From assembly GCA_029931535.1 (NCBI GenBank), contig JAQPZY010001695.1, forward strand, positions 64,501-128,500: DNA of 64,000 nucleotides. The letters are read 5' to 3'. Positions 47,800 to 61,291 of the stretch are shown here, one piece after another. The first letter of the stretch is position 1; every line of letters starts with the position of its first letter. The position numbers were made by a program, and so were the translations under genes. Below the pieces are notes generated by a model. The model saw only the letters and a program-made list of their open reading frames with translations. It did no database searches and was not told the DNA's origin. Origin of the DNA: Margaritifera margaritifera (lineage: Eukaryota; Mollusca; Bivalvia; Unionida; Margaritiferidae).

Positions 47800-48409
47800 A
47801 CAATTTGTGTAGTTTAATTCTTGACTAATTATAACTAAGCCTTCATGATGTGTAACATAAGAATGTATTTCGACTTAGAATGCTTCATCTGCAAATAAAC
47901 CCTCATGAGACCAACCTTAAGAAATCAAATGTTTTGTTTTTCAATACAATGTGCGAAGAGACCAATTTGTTATTTAAAATAATCCATTTTAAGGACAATT
48001 ATTTTGGCTTTATACAAATCTGATAATGTTTACGAAGTACATAAAATATTTGGAGAGGTATAGAAAATGTATAATACACCCTTGGGTTAGTACACAATAC
48101 ACCTGCGGACGTAAGTGCAGATGCAAATGTTTAATACCTTGAAATTGGAGCCGTGTTGTTTCTTTACGTGCGTCATGTCTTCAAATGTAAGGACATAGTA
48201 AAAACTCCCAAAGGACACGAGACTGCTTGTTTAAAAAATAATTAACTTTCCGTTCGTCAAAAATTAAGTTCAAAGTGAAAAAATACAATAAATTAGAACC
48301 AATAACACATAAACCCATATAAAAGAATTAGTCGAAATAGGTTGGTAATGAAACCAAACACAGATCCATGAAGGTTTGATATAGCTCACTTGGCCAGTGT
48401 CGCACTTAG

Positions 48410-48600
48410 AGGCGCGGTAGCCTAGTAGTTAGTGTGCTGGGCATCTACGTAAGAGTACCGGGCTCGATTCCCATACCAGGCCGTGCTGGCTGCCGTGTTT
48501 TGCCACTGGGCAAGACACTTTACTTTCATGGCCGAACAAATGTAACTAAGGCCTCAAGGCAAAACACCTTAAAGAGCACTTAGCTCAACCAAACAAAATA
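48410..48600 (+). mobile_element. tRNA-derived SINE of a second family
   Basis: The head has A box TAGCCTAGTAG (48418-48428) and a well-kept B box GGCTCGATTCC (48461-48471), 32 bp apart as in tRNA genes. The body then has GCCACTGGGCAAGACACTTT and the tail CTCAACCAAACAAAATA. Head and body differ from the SINE at 24692, so this is another family. There is no tRNA acceptor stem or cloverleaf, so it is not a tRNA gene. Confidence 0.85.
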
Positions 48601-48739
48601 TCTCTGACGCACACCAATGATATATGGACGAACAACATTTCTATGTCACCTTCCTGCACAAGAATGAAGAAAAAACAATCACTGGAAGTTATTCTTAGTC
48701 GGTTTCTTTATGATTCATGACATGTTTTATTAAGATTTG

Positions 48740-49090
48740 CCAACGCTTTTGGAAAAGAAGTCATTCGCGGCTTTATACTATAGACAGCAGCAGATATTTG
48801 TGCTGGTACACTGACAAATACGTATTGCACCTAGCAAATGAGTCTGTTGTAGGGAAGGCACCCCAAGCACAATTTTGATAGAACATGCGCAAACAGCACT
48901 TCACTTAGTTTGATGGAAACTGTCCAAGCTGTCGTGAACAAGTGACAAAAAGATTTTTTACAGCTGGTTGATATATTTAAGCGACACCATTGCTATGGAA
49001 GTCAACATGAATAAAGCTTTGATAAAACACATGATAACGTACAAGTCTGACTTTTAAAAAAAATCATTCAGTCGTTCTAAGGAAGAGGTC
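48740..49090. repeat. Dispersed ~140-bp repeat family, partial copies
   Basis: AAGCACAATTTTGATAGAAC ATG (48864) and ATAAAGCTTTGATAAAACAC ATG (about 49010) are about 144 bp apart. The first matches TCAAGCACGATTTTGACAGA GCATG in the tandem array at 50636-51170. Two diverged units of that family are present. Confidence 0.55.
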
Positions 49091-49387
49091 GCGATTAGGT
49101 TTTACCAAATTGCTTTAGAAACCACACTATTGATAAGTAAGTTGTCCCAGACACAAGGGACCGTATCGGAAATTTTGAAACCATCATGGGTAAAGAAAAT
49201 TGGAAGACAAAATGATGCCATGTTTGTTTTTATCTACTACTATGGGCAGGTGTAATCGACAATGTAAATCTTACAACCCGTCGACTTTGTCAGTACAAAA
49301 TTTAAATAATTCAAAAAAGACACAACATTAGTTCAATTTGTTCCCCAAAATGATAAAGTATGTAACATCATGCTGGAATCACTTTGT

Positions 49388-49390
<3 letters not shown>

Positions 49391-49464
<74 letters not shown>
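49391..49464. repeat. (GA)n microsatellite
   Basis: About 37 GA dinucleotides with one interruption. The Arg-Glu and Ser-Leu peptides read across it are artefacts. Confidence 0.95.
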
Positions 49465-49466
<2 letters not shown>

Positions 49467-49895
49467 CTTGTAAAAATGTATACAAATGGTTTCAAGGTGA
49501 CAATCAGTTGATTTTTACACCTAGTTGTGTTCATGGGATTCCACTGTCGATCTATTTTCTGATGCATCATGGACATTTTTGGTTTAAAATTAAACAAGCA
49601 TGATTCGAACCTAAGTTCAAATGATAAAAAAAAATCATCGAGACAATTTTCATCTAAATTAGAATCTTCAGTACTTTTTCACCGTAGCTACGGCTGCTGA
49701 TTAATGCATAGTCGGGGTGGTTTTCGAAGGAAATTTGTGTGTATAAGGCCTAACGTTAGAACCTATCTCTTACCAATCGAAATGCAAGTAACTGGATGTA
49801 TGGAAACACAGACGTCGAGATCAGCAGTTTCTTTTCAACGGTAAGTTCTAGTTTATTAAGTTTGAAGTCAGGCAATCAATTTCCAAACCTCAGTC

Positions 49896-49896
49896 A

Positions 49897-49959
<63 letters not shown>

Positions 49960-49960
49960 A

Positions 49961-50024
<64 letters not shown>

Positions 50025-50044
50025 GTCTGTCTGTCTGTCTGTCT
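49896..50044. repeat. (TATC)n(TGTC)n microsatellite
   Basis: About 31 TATC units with one variant, followed by five TGTC units. Confidence 0.95.
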
Positions 50045-50635
50045 GACGTGCACGTACACAAGCACACAGAAGTGCACGCACGCCAACGTTAATGCATATT
50101 TTTAATAATGATTGCGACTTATATCTATTAGAAGTGGGATTAATGAATTTACCATGGCCTGAATGAATGTACCTTCTCGATCAGTCATTCCACCATGATT
50201 GACACACATTATTTCTTCTGGATTGTAATTCCTTTATTTACAGTTTGTAAACATTTTACTAGTTTTCAAGGGGCTTATATCCAATCATTATCAACACAGA
50301 TGTTGACCTGGTAGTTGGGGATCTTGGCTTCATTTTGTTTTCAAAAATTCTTACCCATGACGCTTTGCGAATTTCCGATAAGATCCATTGCGGTAGAACA
50401 TGGATTCGTTAATATTCCTACCAAGGTCAATAGCAAAAATGGCATAGCCATCTCAGAAAGAAGTCAAAATAGATTTCCCGCCTGTATGCTTTGGAAGCCA
50501 CAACGCCGCTAAGGAAGCACGCCTGGAAAAAAAAACATGTTCTACGGAGTATTTTCTCAAGTTTGCCTATAAGGATGCCACATCACTAATTAGAAAACTA
50601 TTCTGAACATAGTTTCTAAAGAACAAGTCTTAAGG

Positions 50636-51170
50636 GTATTCTTACCAAGTATGATAAGAGTTGTCTCAACAGTTCTAGAGAACTAGTTGAAAATATGTTT
50701 AGGCCTGGTTGCTATGAAAGCGACGTCGTTGATAGGAAAGCCCGATCAAGCACGATTTTGACAGAGCATGTCCTAAGAAACATTCGAACGAAATTTTATT
50801 AAATCGGTTCAACCATTCCGAAGTAGAATTCGAAAATTAGCTTTACGTTTGGTTGTATTGACGAGACACCTATTCTTGGAAAGTCAAGACGCAAGTTAGT
50901 ATAACATGTCCTAAGGAACACCTTTTACAAGTTTGATTCAAATTTACTGGGCCACTATGCAGAATTAGAATAATGATTTTGCGTCTGGTGGCAATGAAGG
51001 CGACATCGTTGCATGCCTGACACAGTTTTGGTAGCATGTCGTAGGAAACATTTCATCCTCCGAGTTCGATAAAAATTGACTCAATAGTTCTGGAGAAGTA
51101 GTCAACAAATTGGCTTTACACCTGGACAGACGTTTTGGTTAAACACATCCTGAAGAACATATCTATCAAA
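50636..51170. repeat. ~137-bp tandem repeat, about four diverged copies
   Basis: Each unit opens with a 'CCAAGT.TGAT.A.AATTG.CTCAA..GTTCTGGAGAAGTAGTC' block (starts near 50636, 50784, 50921 and 51050). It continues 'GCTTTACG..TGGTTG', 'GGAAAGCC..', and closes 'AACATGTCCTAAGGAAC'. Copies are 60-75% alike by eye. The stretch 50500-50636 may be a fifth, more decayed copy. It is noncoding and belongs with the pieces at 48740-49090. Confidence 0.65.
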
Positions 51171-54100
51171 TTTAGTTTTTCCTTACTAGAACATGTATCA
51201 GTCTTCAGTCGAACCCAAACTGGGTCACAATTAAAGATCCACGCGTTTGATTTCATTACAAAAGCCAATAAAATTACGTTATGTTTTATGAAAACCTATA
51301 ATTGTATCCAATGTTAGTATATTTCATAGTATAAATGCGTAAGAAATTATAATTTGCACAGTCTAATTTAGTACAATATCCAATTTCCACTCATGAATGA
51401 TGCCACATTTTGTGACAGATCTTTCTGTTCTTGAATAAGAAGCGTTCACGTATGGGTTTGTTAGTCTCTCCTTTCCTACCTTTCCTCGGCTTTCAACAGA
51501 ATTGTTCACATTAGATCTAAGTGGGAAACAGGAAGTTACTTAGCCATGTTATCTCCAAGACATCATTACACTAATTAAGTTCCTTATATATCTCCTTCGT
51601 TTAACTACAGCTTTTAGAAAATTAAATCCAGTACCATAGTTATAACTTTAGATTCACTTAGGCTACTTTACTCATGTTAGCACTAACTTGGACGCAAGAT
51701 ATAAAGGATCAGCATAGGTAAGGTTGCATGTTTTGGAAATAGTTGCATTTTAATGAAATGAATGGAAATTTTAGTGTAAATTACCTTTCCCGACTGACCT
51801 AATCACACCTGCTTGCTTTGTCATCCTACACAAAAACCAAGAGACTGAACTCAATAAAAATTTATCGTTTTGTTTAGGTTTAAATGCTTTTTCTGCACAA
51901 AAAATCAGAGAAAAGTATTAAAGATTTTCTTAGGGACTACAATAGGATGCAATAACAGCTGATTGGTCCATTTACCGCAGTGATACCCTAAAAATTATCA
52001 GAACAATGCTATTGTTAGTATTATATTAGATATTATATTTGTAAGGGACAAAACTTCCAAACTGATTCTATTATTATAAAAGTATTTTCAAATTGTTTTG
52101 GATTAATGGTTAATCAAAGCATTCCCTTTATTCCTTACTGATCCTACCAATCTAACTTGAAAATATATTTTTAAAAATATTTTCCAATTTCAGCCTTCTA
52201 AAATCGATATACATGACTTTTCTAGCAAAACATCATCCATCAAACAGTTAAATATTTACTATAATGACAAATATCGATCAGTTTTAAACTTAAATAATCA
52301 CTGCTTGGTGTACATTTCTGAAAACAGGAACGCTTTCATATGCAAAATGTGTCTTACGTTCCGAGAATGTATCAAATGCATATTCAGCAATGAAGTTCAG
52401 ATGACAATGATTCAATATGCTGCAATTGGGGTTTCGTTAAAGTAACTTTTCACTCTTGGATATGCAGACGCATACAATGAATCCATGAGAATCGAGTCAG
52501 ACGAGCTTTAATCTCACGTTCATATATGTGTATGATCGTGTTTTATAGTGTGGAATACAGGTGCAGGATAGCTCTCTCATACCTCATACGTGACCTTTAT
52601 CATGACTCGTGGACTGTTTTGACCTTCTGCTACGAGCATAGTGCACACAAAGTCTCAAAAACTTCCTGATTTTCACCATCGCTTGAACATTCTTTCACAA
52701 TAATCTAGATAAACATTAATGGCAAACGTATGTACGTACTAAAGCGAGCAGTTGTTGAAGTTCAGTGTACTGCAAACAGGCCGTTTCGCACTGATTGACG
52801 AATTTCAAGTCGAAAAAGCAGTTATTGTAATTGTGTATTTGTTATTTCTTAAATTTATATTCTCATTATTATTTATGAAGGGTAAATCAATTCTATACCA
52901 AAGCTGAACGGAGGACTTTTTCATTATTTTTGTCTGTCTCGATTAATCGTATCGATAAGAGTGAACTTTATGTTTTCACCTGTTCACATTTGCATCATTG
53001 CACAAGCTATCTGCAGTACACAATTTCCATTGTCATTGTCGTTTCAAACATAGTTCTTTGAAAGCTAAACTGTGTTTAAACGTCATTTCAAGTTAACACT
53101 AAAGTGTAAACCTATCTTGTACGGTCTATCTTAAAATAAAGACATTTGACTGGGTGTTTTGCTGTTTGCAGTATTCACAATTTCAATAATTCACAGCATT
53201 CGGCAAAGCCTCGTGTCTGATGCAAAATTCTGACCCTCGGTTGGAATTTTCCTATCCTACACGGATACATATGGAAGGTTCTAATAATCTTATACGACGT
53301 CATTCAGAGAATAAATTATGTCCCCAGAGGATATACGACTGTTTTGTTCACCTCGTCGTGGTTCCCTGGTCGGAATTTTTTTTTAAAGCAAGCATATCAA
53401 GATATATTTCTAAACACTAGAGAAATTTCATTCTAACCTGATACCTGTCACATTTGACAATCAATAATTATTTAATGGTTGCATGATCATATAAATGTAT
53501 GTATCAGTTTACGAAGAATACGCAATGTTGAAATCAGTTTCAGTCAGTTGAAATTCTTTGTTAATAACTGGACAGAAGATGACTGATTCTTTAATACATG
53601 TGTAGAAGAATCTGAGTCGACTTGTTACATTTATCAAGAGTTTAGAATGTGTATGGTATCTTGTTCTAGTTGCATAGTTGCAAATTCAGCAGGGAGCAAC
53701 CATCCACAAACATATGAGTTTTTAAGCATGAAAAAGTTCTGCGTGTTATTCATTTCTGTACCTTTCCAGAACAACAAGCAGAAATAAAAATTCCATGCTT
53801 ATTTGTGTTCATCTCAGTGTTTGCTCCTATTTCTCAGAATCTTGCTCCCTGACATTTTCTGACTATTGGCTCGGAGCCTTGCTGTCAAAAAATGAACGTT
53901 TTTTAGGGGATGTAGAAGATGGCTGTTCAAACATTTTTTGCAAAGAATTGTTGCTCAATATACAAAATAAAACTTGCTTTAATTGAACTCATTCGATCTT
54001 TTTATTTGCGGACGTCCAAAATATCCACCTACAATATCTATTATAGTCGCTGATAACATTTTCAACAGAATTTCGATATATAATTTATTTAAAGATACAC

Positions 54101-55439
54101 AAAAATTGAGCTTTAAAGATAACTACTTTTCTGGTCACAATAATGTTTATTATATGCCAGATATGTAAAGAAATATTTACACGCTTTGCATGTTATTTTC
54201 TAGCTCCGTGTCTTTTTATTGTATTTATTTATTTTTTTTGGTGGTGGTGGTGGGGTTCCGTTGTCAATGTAACTTTGTACCCAGAGTGTTCTTACTGTTC
54301 TTAGACATCATAGGCGATTCAAAAGCATTTTTCAAAACTGCCTTTAAATCATATTGCAACATAAAGTTGAAAAATCATAAGTGTTAACGATACCATCAAC
54401 ATAGTTGACTGAATGGAAATGAGTCGGTTATCCAAGAGTTATTATCACAAAACTCAAGGTTTCAATTGTACTCCAGCTGCTACATTTTTTATGAATGACA
54501 ACTGAAAATGTTGTTGGGCTTCGTAAAAGCACCAAAGAGTTCCAACTTGGCAATCTTCTTTTCTTATGTTTATTTGCACGATCACGTCGTCAGAAATATT
54601 TTATGAGCAAACAAAGGGAATTCCCTTGGATCAAAGAGACGCATGGGCACATATACTTCAATCTCTAAACTTATTGAATTAAATCACTGGATTATCATGA
54701 AAGAATTACCAGATACAGTTTGTTTTATTTATTTTAAGAATTCTCATTTCTATCGCTACAGTAGGTTGTTTCCAATTGTTTTATATTAAAAAAACAGCAA
54801 ACAAAAACACTTCAGTGGAGTGAAAACATAATAATACCGTTGATATCTTAGAAAAGAAAATGTATTAATAATAAATTTGCATAGCCATGGAACTCAATAG
54901 GAAAATTCCACTTCATTCTTTCTGTAACATGTCTTGCACGGATGTCGAACCAGTCTTAATGTGATATCACGTGAATTCTCACTGGTAGTTAAAACCTTGA
55001 CACAAAGATATTTGTCTTATAGATTCTACACAACAAGGTTACATTATCCTGTTTTATTACCTCAAGCCTTTGATGTCATTTAATCCTTGCATATTACGTA
55101 ATTAAGGATATGCTAGGCTCGTTCTTTTTAGGCATCCAATCCAATGAAAAATAAATTTGCTGCCATTTTTGTACTTGTACAGAAGTAGGCAAAAGTGGAC
55201 ATTGGCAGGTAAAGCTAGACCACTTAAAAATTCTACAATCAAAATGTAAAATCCAGAAATCATACACAAGAACATTTCTGGGCCACTCCTGTATTTTTTT
55301 AAAAAACAAAAATAACCAAAGCTTCTTGCACCATAGTAATATTTCAGACCTGTAATTTTTGATTGTCCATTAAGTTGAGCGCAAAATAATGTAAAAAACA
55401 TTTTACACAACAGAAATCATAGCACAAAGCTATATTTTG
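51171..55439. other. 4.3-kb stretch, no gene recognised
   Basis: I saw no repeat unit and no exon with both splice signals and family features. Frames of 60-102 codons occur (53220-53420 +, 54190-54387 +, 55102-55410 -) without a motif. A host exon may be hidden here and would need transcript data. Confidence 0.35.
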
Positions 55440-55477
55440 ATACATTCAACAAATTTCAGAGAGATGGTAGAAATATC

Positions 55478-55885
55478 ATGAATCATAATAACAAGATTGT
55501 TAAAACAGTACGGCATCAAGAAGATAAATATGGCTTATTTAATGTGGATAAATATAGAGATTTAATTTCTGCTAAATTTACAATACAACTTGAACATCAG
55601 TTTTTTTTACAAGGTCAATCTACAACGATTCGACAAAAACAGAGATGGAATTTATGGAAAACAAGTTTGCTTTTAAACAGCACATGGTAAGTCAGTATAT
55701 GAAGAAGCTTTTTCTAACTTATATAAATCTGAAATCATTTATATTTTTAAAAGGATCAAAGAAACGTTGCAAATGGTTGCAAATAAAACTTCACGTTGTC
55801 AATATATGTAATGTTGATTTGATGGTAACGCCTAAACAAAGTCTGTCAAGCGTAAAGCATTTTTCGCATTTTTATACCGTTTCAA
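55478..55885 (+). other. Unidentified coding-like fragment next to the Polinton integrase
   Basis: Two plus-strand frames, 55478-55690 and 55645-55885 onward, overlap with a frame change near 55650-55690. The first (for example RHQEDKYGLFNVDKYRDLIS) has balanced, protein-like composition. They directly precede the integrase frame and are probably decayed Polinton coding sequence, but I do not recognise which protein. Confidence 0.35.
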
Positions 55886-56950
55886 ATGGTTTACAAAGAA
55901 CAGTATTTAAGGCCAACTTGCTACGATCCTAAAAGTACAGTTGCATACACAAATATAAATCAAGTTTGGAAACGGGACACAACGAAAATAACATGCCATG
56001 AATTGAAAGAATGGTTAGCAGAACAACCTACTTGCACATTACACAAGCAAGCGAAAGAAAAATTTCCCTATAAAAGGGTCTATTTATTCACGTGAATGAC
56101 CAGTGGCAGGCAGACTTGCTGTGACATGCAAGTATATGGAAACCACAATGATGGATAAAAATACCTTTTCACACTGATAGCTGTCTTTTCAAATACCCAT
56201 GAGCAGAGAGAGTAAAACCCAAAATCTGACATTGCATACACGATGCTTTCAAAGTAATCATTAAAGCGCAAAAACTTAAAAATATACAGTTTTATGAGAG
56301 AAAAGAGTGTTACGCCAAGAAAGTTAAGGATTAGGTGGAAAAGAAAAAAAACTATTGCCTACTTTTCAACTTACTCACACATACAAATATCAGTATCAGA
56401 AAGGTTTAACATAACTCTAAAGACTAGAATATTTCCCTCAAAATTAAAGCAGAAAATAGGAAGATATTTTACCAAAGCTAATTTACGGATACAATAACAC
56501 TTCTCACACATCAACAAACATAACTCTATATAAAACGGGCAAGGCAAACAAATTAAAAAATAATAGATCACTCTATCCGTTTATTTCACAACTGATACGT
56601 TTGGAATTCCAAATTCAAAATTGGTAAAACAATCAGAATTTCAAAATATAAACAAAATTTGCAAAAAGCTGCCTTCTTAACTTTACCGAGGAAATATTCA
56701 AATTCAAGGTAGTAATTTCAGGTGATCAGGCAGTTTACAAACTTGAAGACTTAAAGGGGGAAGATATTGAGGGCGTACTTTACGAAGAAGGATTTTCTCT
56801 TTACGAGAAACAAGATGACATATAAAAAGTTAAAAAGTTTTTAAAGACAGTAAAAATTAACGGTAAAAAATATGTACTTGAGAAATCGAGGGGATATGAT
56901 CAGTCGTTTGACTGTTGGGAGCCAGCAGAAAACATTATTCCATTAAAATA
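55886..56950 (+). pseudogene. Polinton/Maverick retroviral-like integrase, decayed
   Basis: In order: YDPKSTVAYTNINQVWKRD and ELKEWLAEQPTCTLHKQAKE (55920-56060), the N-terminal KEWL..Q..YTLHK block typical of Polinton integrases. Next come a broken QWQADL...GYKYL.T.IDVFSKY region (56100-56210), the SERFN.TLKTR...RYFTKAN region (56395-56490), and a C-terminal chromodomain-like module with LEDLKGEDIEGVLYEEG and KSRGYDQSFDCWEPAENIIP (56730-56945). This is the full domain order of the family. At least four stops or frame changes, including TAA within the C-terminal module, make it nonfunctional. In a live element it inserts the transposon DNA. Confidence 0.85.
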
Positions 56951-58440
56951 AATGATATGTTAAAGACATACCTCGCCATTGAAGACGGAGGAAGCACAAT
57001 GCATAGATAGCAGTATTGAAGGAGCATGAAACTGTTTTGTTTTAGAAAGATAACAATTTTCTAGAATATAACTGATGTAGAAAAACAGCGCATCAGAAAA
57101 TGAAGGAGTTAAAACACGTATGGCATACAAAGTTATATTGATCACAAAACCAGATCGAAAAGTGGAAAAAAAGAAAGCAAATCCAAAAATTTCACAGTTA
57201 TACAACAAAATGGTGCAAAATAAAAACATGATAAATTGACTACAATGTAGACAATGTTCTATTGTGGTAATAGATGACATCACAGAAGAAATTTAAAAAG
57301 AAAACATTCAAAAATAGGAAGTTGATTCCAGCTACATCTCAAAAAGAATCTGAAGATAGAATTTACAGTGTAAAAGAAACACTTACATTCTGTCTGGAAG
57401 AGAACAATCTTTTAATAATTGGAATGATGGAGAAGAGGACAAAATAATCTTAGGTCAGCATCTAAAACATAAAAAAATCTCGTAAATTCTGCACAATAAC
57501 GAGTGGAACATCCCTACTCTACTATAATGGCCACATCATCATTTATGATTACAGGAACAATAGATAAATGTCTAGTTTATACATTTAGCAACTTTCTGTT
57601 CAAGTTACTTGATCCAGATAAGGCTGGTGAAGGGAAAAATTAGACAAGACAATATATTTTAAGAGCACGAAAGAAAAACTGCAGAATTCAGTGAAAACAG
57701 ATCACTTGAAGGAACGATTGAGCAAATAAGGCCTGGTGACTCAATACTTAAAGGTCAATTATTGTGAAATTCTTACAAATGTAAATTTTTAATGCTCTTT
57801 GTAAAACATTGTGTAGTTTAAAAATCTGTTTTTTTTACGGTAAAAATTAACTCCAACCAAATTCCCGAAATTTACTGTTAAAATTAATGAAGAGTTAGAT
57901 TGTCCAAAATTACAGACATCATTACCACTCTTGACTTTATTATGCTTATCCCTCTAAATGCATCTACCCGTTTGCAAAATGATGCAAATCTTGAAGAACC
58001 ATCACAGGTAAAACTGAATGATTTCTTATAACCAAGCAAAATACGAGGACATATGCATTGCACTCGTGATGGGTGTTAGTGTTCATGTTGCTTACAAGTT
58101 TCTTTGAAAGGCTCCGACGTTATTGCAAAAAAGAAAAACCATAAACGATTTTACATTCGAAACGAATAGTTGTAGTAAATAAATATGGCAACGTACGGTA
58201 AAAACATGACTCCTGATAAGCATGAAAAGTCACCAACAGAAGTTATATACCACATAACACATCACTGTATAACATACAAACAGAGCAACATTCACTTTAA
58301 AAATCAATAGAATGAAAAATATCGATGCTAACAAAATGTATATGTATATAGTGAGTGATGATTAGGTAAATATTCAAAACAATCTATTGAAATCAAGGTA
58401 TCAATAAGTTGCGCACCTTTTACGTACGGATACATTTAAT
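56951..58440 (+). other. Interior of the Polinton remnant, proteins not identified
   Basis: Short plus-strand open pieces alternate with stops, consistent with decayed coding sequence between integrase and ATPase. I could not assign the protease, capsid or polymerase genes expected in an intact element. A 107-codon reverse frame (56960-57283) has no motif. Confidence 0.4.
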
Positions 58441-58464
58441 TAAAAGAATGGCGTGTGCAGAAGC

Positions 58465-58950
58465 AAAACCCTGTCGCTAAGCGACAACGGCAAAGCCTTT
58501 GCATGATAATCTGTGAAGTAACTAATTGTGGAAAGACAATGTTTGCACTAAATCTGACAGACTGAATACAAAAACTTTTTCGATTATATCATTATCGTCT
58601 GTCCAACTCCTCTGTGTAACAAGACCTACGATATAAAGTGGTTACTAAAAGATGAAGAGGTGATAGTGATAGATCCTGGAAATAAATTGGATAAGTGGTT
58701 AGAGTTACTGGTTGATATATACCAAGGTACAAATACCTTGTTTCTAATTGATGAATGTGGGAATTTAGAGAACGTTAAACAGAAAGCAACTAATCTAACT
58801 TGACTAGTTTTGGGTGGTAGACATTTTGAAATATCAGTATGGGTGATTTTCAAAAAGTACAACTCTGTGATCAAAGATCAGAGAAAATATATGTTTCTGG
58901 TCGTCTTCTATAGCAAGGACAAAATTGCAATGAAAACAATGTTTTAGAAC
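58465..58950 (+). pseudogene. Polinton packaging ATPase (FtsK/HerA-like), decayed
   Basis: Walker A appears as EVTNCGKTMF (TNCGKT at 58521-58538). After a stop and frame change come VCPTPLCNKTYD (58597 on), then Walker B TLFLIDECGN (58735-58765), and GGRHFEISVWVIFKKYNSV (58809-58865), the sensor/arginine-finger region of Polinton packaging ATPases. A stop (TGA at about 58801) separates Walker B from the last block. Together with the integrase 2 kb upstream on the same strand, it identifies the element firmly. In related viruses and Polintons this enzyme pumps DNA into the capsid. Confidence 0.8.
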
Positions 58951-61211
58951 CCATGTTATTCCACTCGAATTAAAATGAGACAATGTAGATACTTTGAAAC
59001 AGAAGAAACAAACTTTAAATTTGACTTGAATTTCTTTTCATTGCGAGGCACTTGTACCGAACACTTCTTGTCTGTGTGCCGAACGCATTCCATGGGTACA
59101 CATTAGACGAGGCGCACCTTCAGTGCAACGACATGCTGACGTGTTCGTAATGTAATGTATTTCCGTTACATTTTTATAAAGCTATACTACTGGCTCTCCG
59201 TGAACCTAAAGCTATCTACAAACCCAATTGTCCTTTAATCAGTTTTTCTTTTCATTCATTCATAAATCTATCGACAATGAAGTGCTTGTTCAATGAAATA
59301 TATTTCTCGTTGTTATTTTGGTATGATGTTTACCTTTTCAACTTGATCATTGTGTTACAAGTACCTTGGTGGACAGATGGCTGTCATAACGGGACAAGTT
59401 ATGAATGAACAATAGTATGTAATTTGAATTTTAAAATACAAAATGAATTCATTGTGCGCTGGACCCCTGTGCTCGGCTGTCTTGGTCGCGGACCTTGTTT
59501 TTCAATTTTTTTCTATGACTGATATGGCATGTATTTGTTGAGTTTAAATGTTTTTCACCTCACTCTGTGAACTTCACAATTCTCGCATTTTGCGACCTTA
59601 ATTCTTCGTACTTTAGTTTTGCAATTTTACCCAAACGCACCACAAGATACTTTATTGCATCTTATTTCAATGTCAACTGTTTTTTTGCATCTCCTGTGGA
59701 CTGGTTCTCGAAGTTCTTTTCTACAGCGCTCTAATACGCTGACTTCATTGCAACAGGCATACTTAACATACAAACAGAACCATAATGGAATGTATTTGTC
59801 TGCTTGGACTGTCCAGGACATACCAGGTTGTTGCATATAACTGTTTTGTGTATGTGTTACTATGATAATCTCAAAACCACAATAAATAACAAGCGAATTT
59901 TTAATCCATTTATAAAATTCTTGAATTTTATAATAAATCTTACCTCATGCATTATATTATCGCGTTGTCTACACTTTAATTTAGTCTTCTGTGCTCTGAT
60001 AAGTTTTCTGTTGTACCGAAATATGTCAAGTATTTTATTGCAAATATGTTTCTGTCAGTGCTGCTTATTTATTTGAGATGACACCAATTTTTTTAAAACT
60101 GTTACTTCCAACGCTCGAAAACAATACTTGTCTGACTTTCTCTGTCTCAGTTAGTCTAACAGGTTTGATGTAAAATTGTTCAACTATTTCATACATATTA
60201 ATTGATACATCAAATTAATTTTAAACTTTTGTTTTGATGTTCTGTATCTTTAGAGGAAACCTTTCAAACCAATGACTATCACTTCGAATTGTATTTTGAT
60301 AGCATATCTACATCATCTCTCTGAATAGCATAAACGAATCATTTTTCACAATAACATAAGCCATTTGTTTTACATCCATTCTGGCAGATCTATGTATCCC
60401 TGGAGCGATTGGTATTTATTAATGTGAAACGTACTTCATTTTGTTAAACATCCATCTTGTACATTCGCTTACTTTCTGTCCAAATTTTGCGTGAAGTATT
60501 TCAAAGAGAGTTTCAATTACCGTTTTAAAAAAAAACAACCAACTAAATCTAAACTGCAGAAACCACTTTGTATATGGAAGGACGGACAGACGCTATTGAC
60601 AACATATCCCTACACTTCTGGTCGGGTGGGGGTGTGAGTTAAAAAGTATATTTGTTATCAGTGCACTGATAAGCAATAGGAATACAGTGAATTTTGGAAC
60701 TTACATTTACATAATTATTTAGCAATTCAGATTCAGTGTAAACTGATATATATTCAACAATTTAATACATATCACTTGAACAAATTACTCCAATTACATC
60801 ATAGTACAACAAGATATGTCATAAAGAAACATGCATCTCACCATACTAATTTCTATTAAAATGTTCACATTTCTGATAATGAACATGAGATGAATGCTTA
60901 CTTTTAATAAATTCTGACGGCCACTCAAAACTTTCCAAAATCGTAATATATCATTAAAATAATTTGTAGTATATTTTAATTCGTTTTCCCCTAAATATTG
61001 AATCTAATGACATTTGTATTTATTTATTTATTTTTTTTTGGGGACGGGCGCCGAATTATTTCTTTTATTAAATATAATTTAGCCTCTTATATTATATCGC
61101 TTTCAGTGAGATAGTCCAACGCTTTTAATGTTTGAACACACGTTTTCCCAAGAGAAACAATCCCAATTACATAATTACATTGCCAGTTATCCGTCTGTTG
61201 TTTGAACAATT

Positions 61212-61214
<3 letters not shown>
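58951..61214. other. No gene recognised
   Basis: AT-rich. Open stretches at 59619-59840 and 59804-60076 (+) show no motif. The far end of the Polinton should lie in or beyond this interval, but no terminal inverted repeat was identified. Confidence 0.35.

Positions 61215-61215
<1 letters not shown>

Positions 61216-61287
<72 letters not shown>
61216..61287. repeat. (TC)n microsatellite
   Basis: About 36 uninterrupted TC dinucleotides. Confidence 0.96.

Positions 61288-61291
<4 letters not shown>

Larger units (their letters stand above)
46162..48409. other. No gene recognised; microsatellites only
   Basis: Apart from the (ATT)n, (TA)n and 37-bp repeats listed, nothing was supported. Frames around 46487-46638 come from the (ATT)n run. 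Confidence 0.4.

Noticed and set aside
48410..48490. Possible tRNA gene with good A and B boxes
   Set aside because: No cloverleaf closes, and the sequence continues into a SINE body and AAAC-rich tail.
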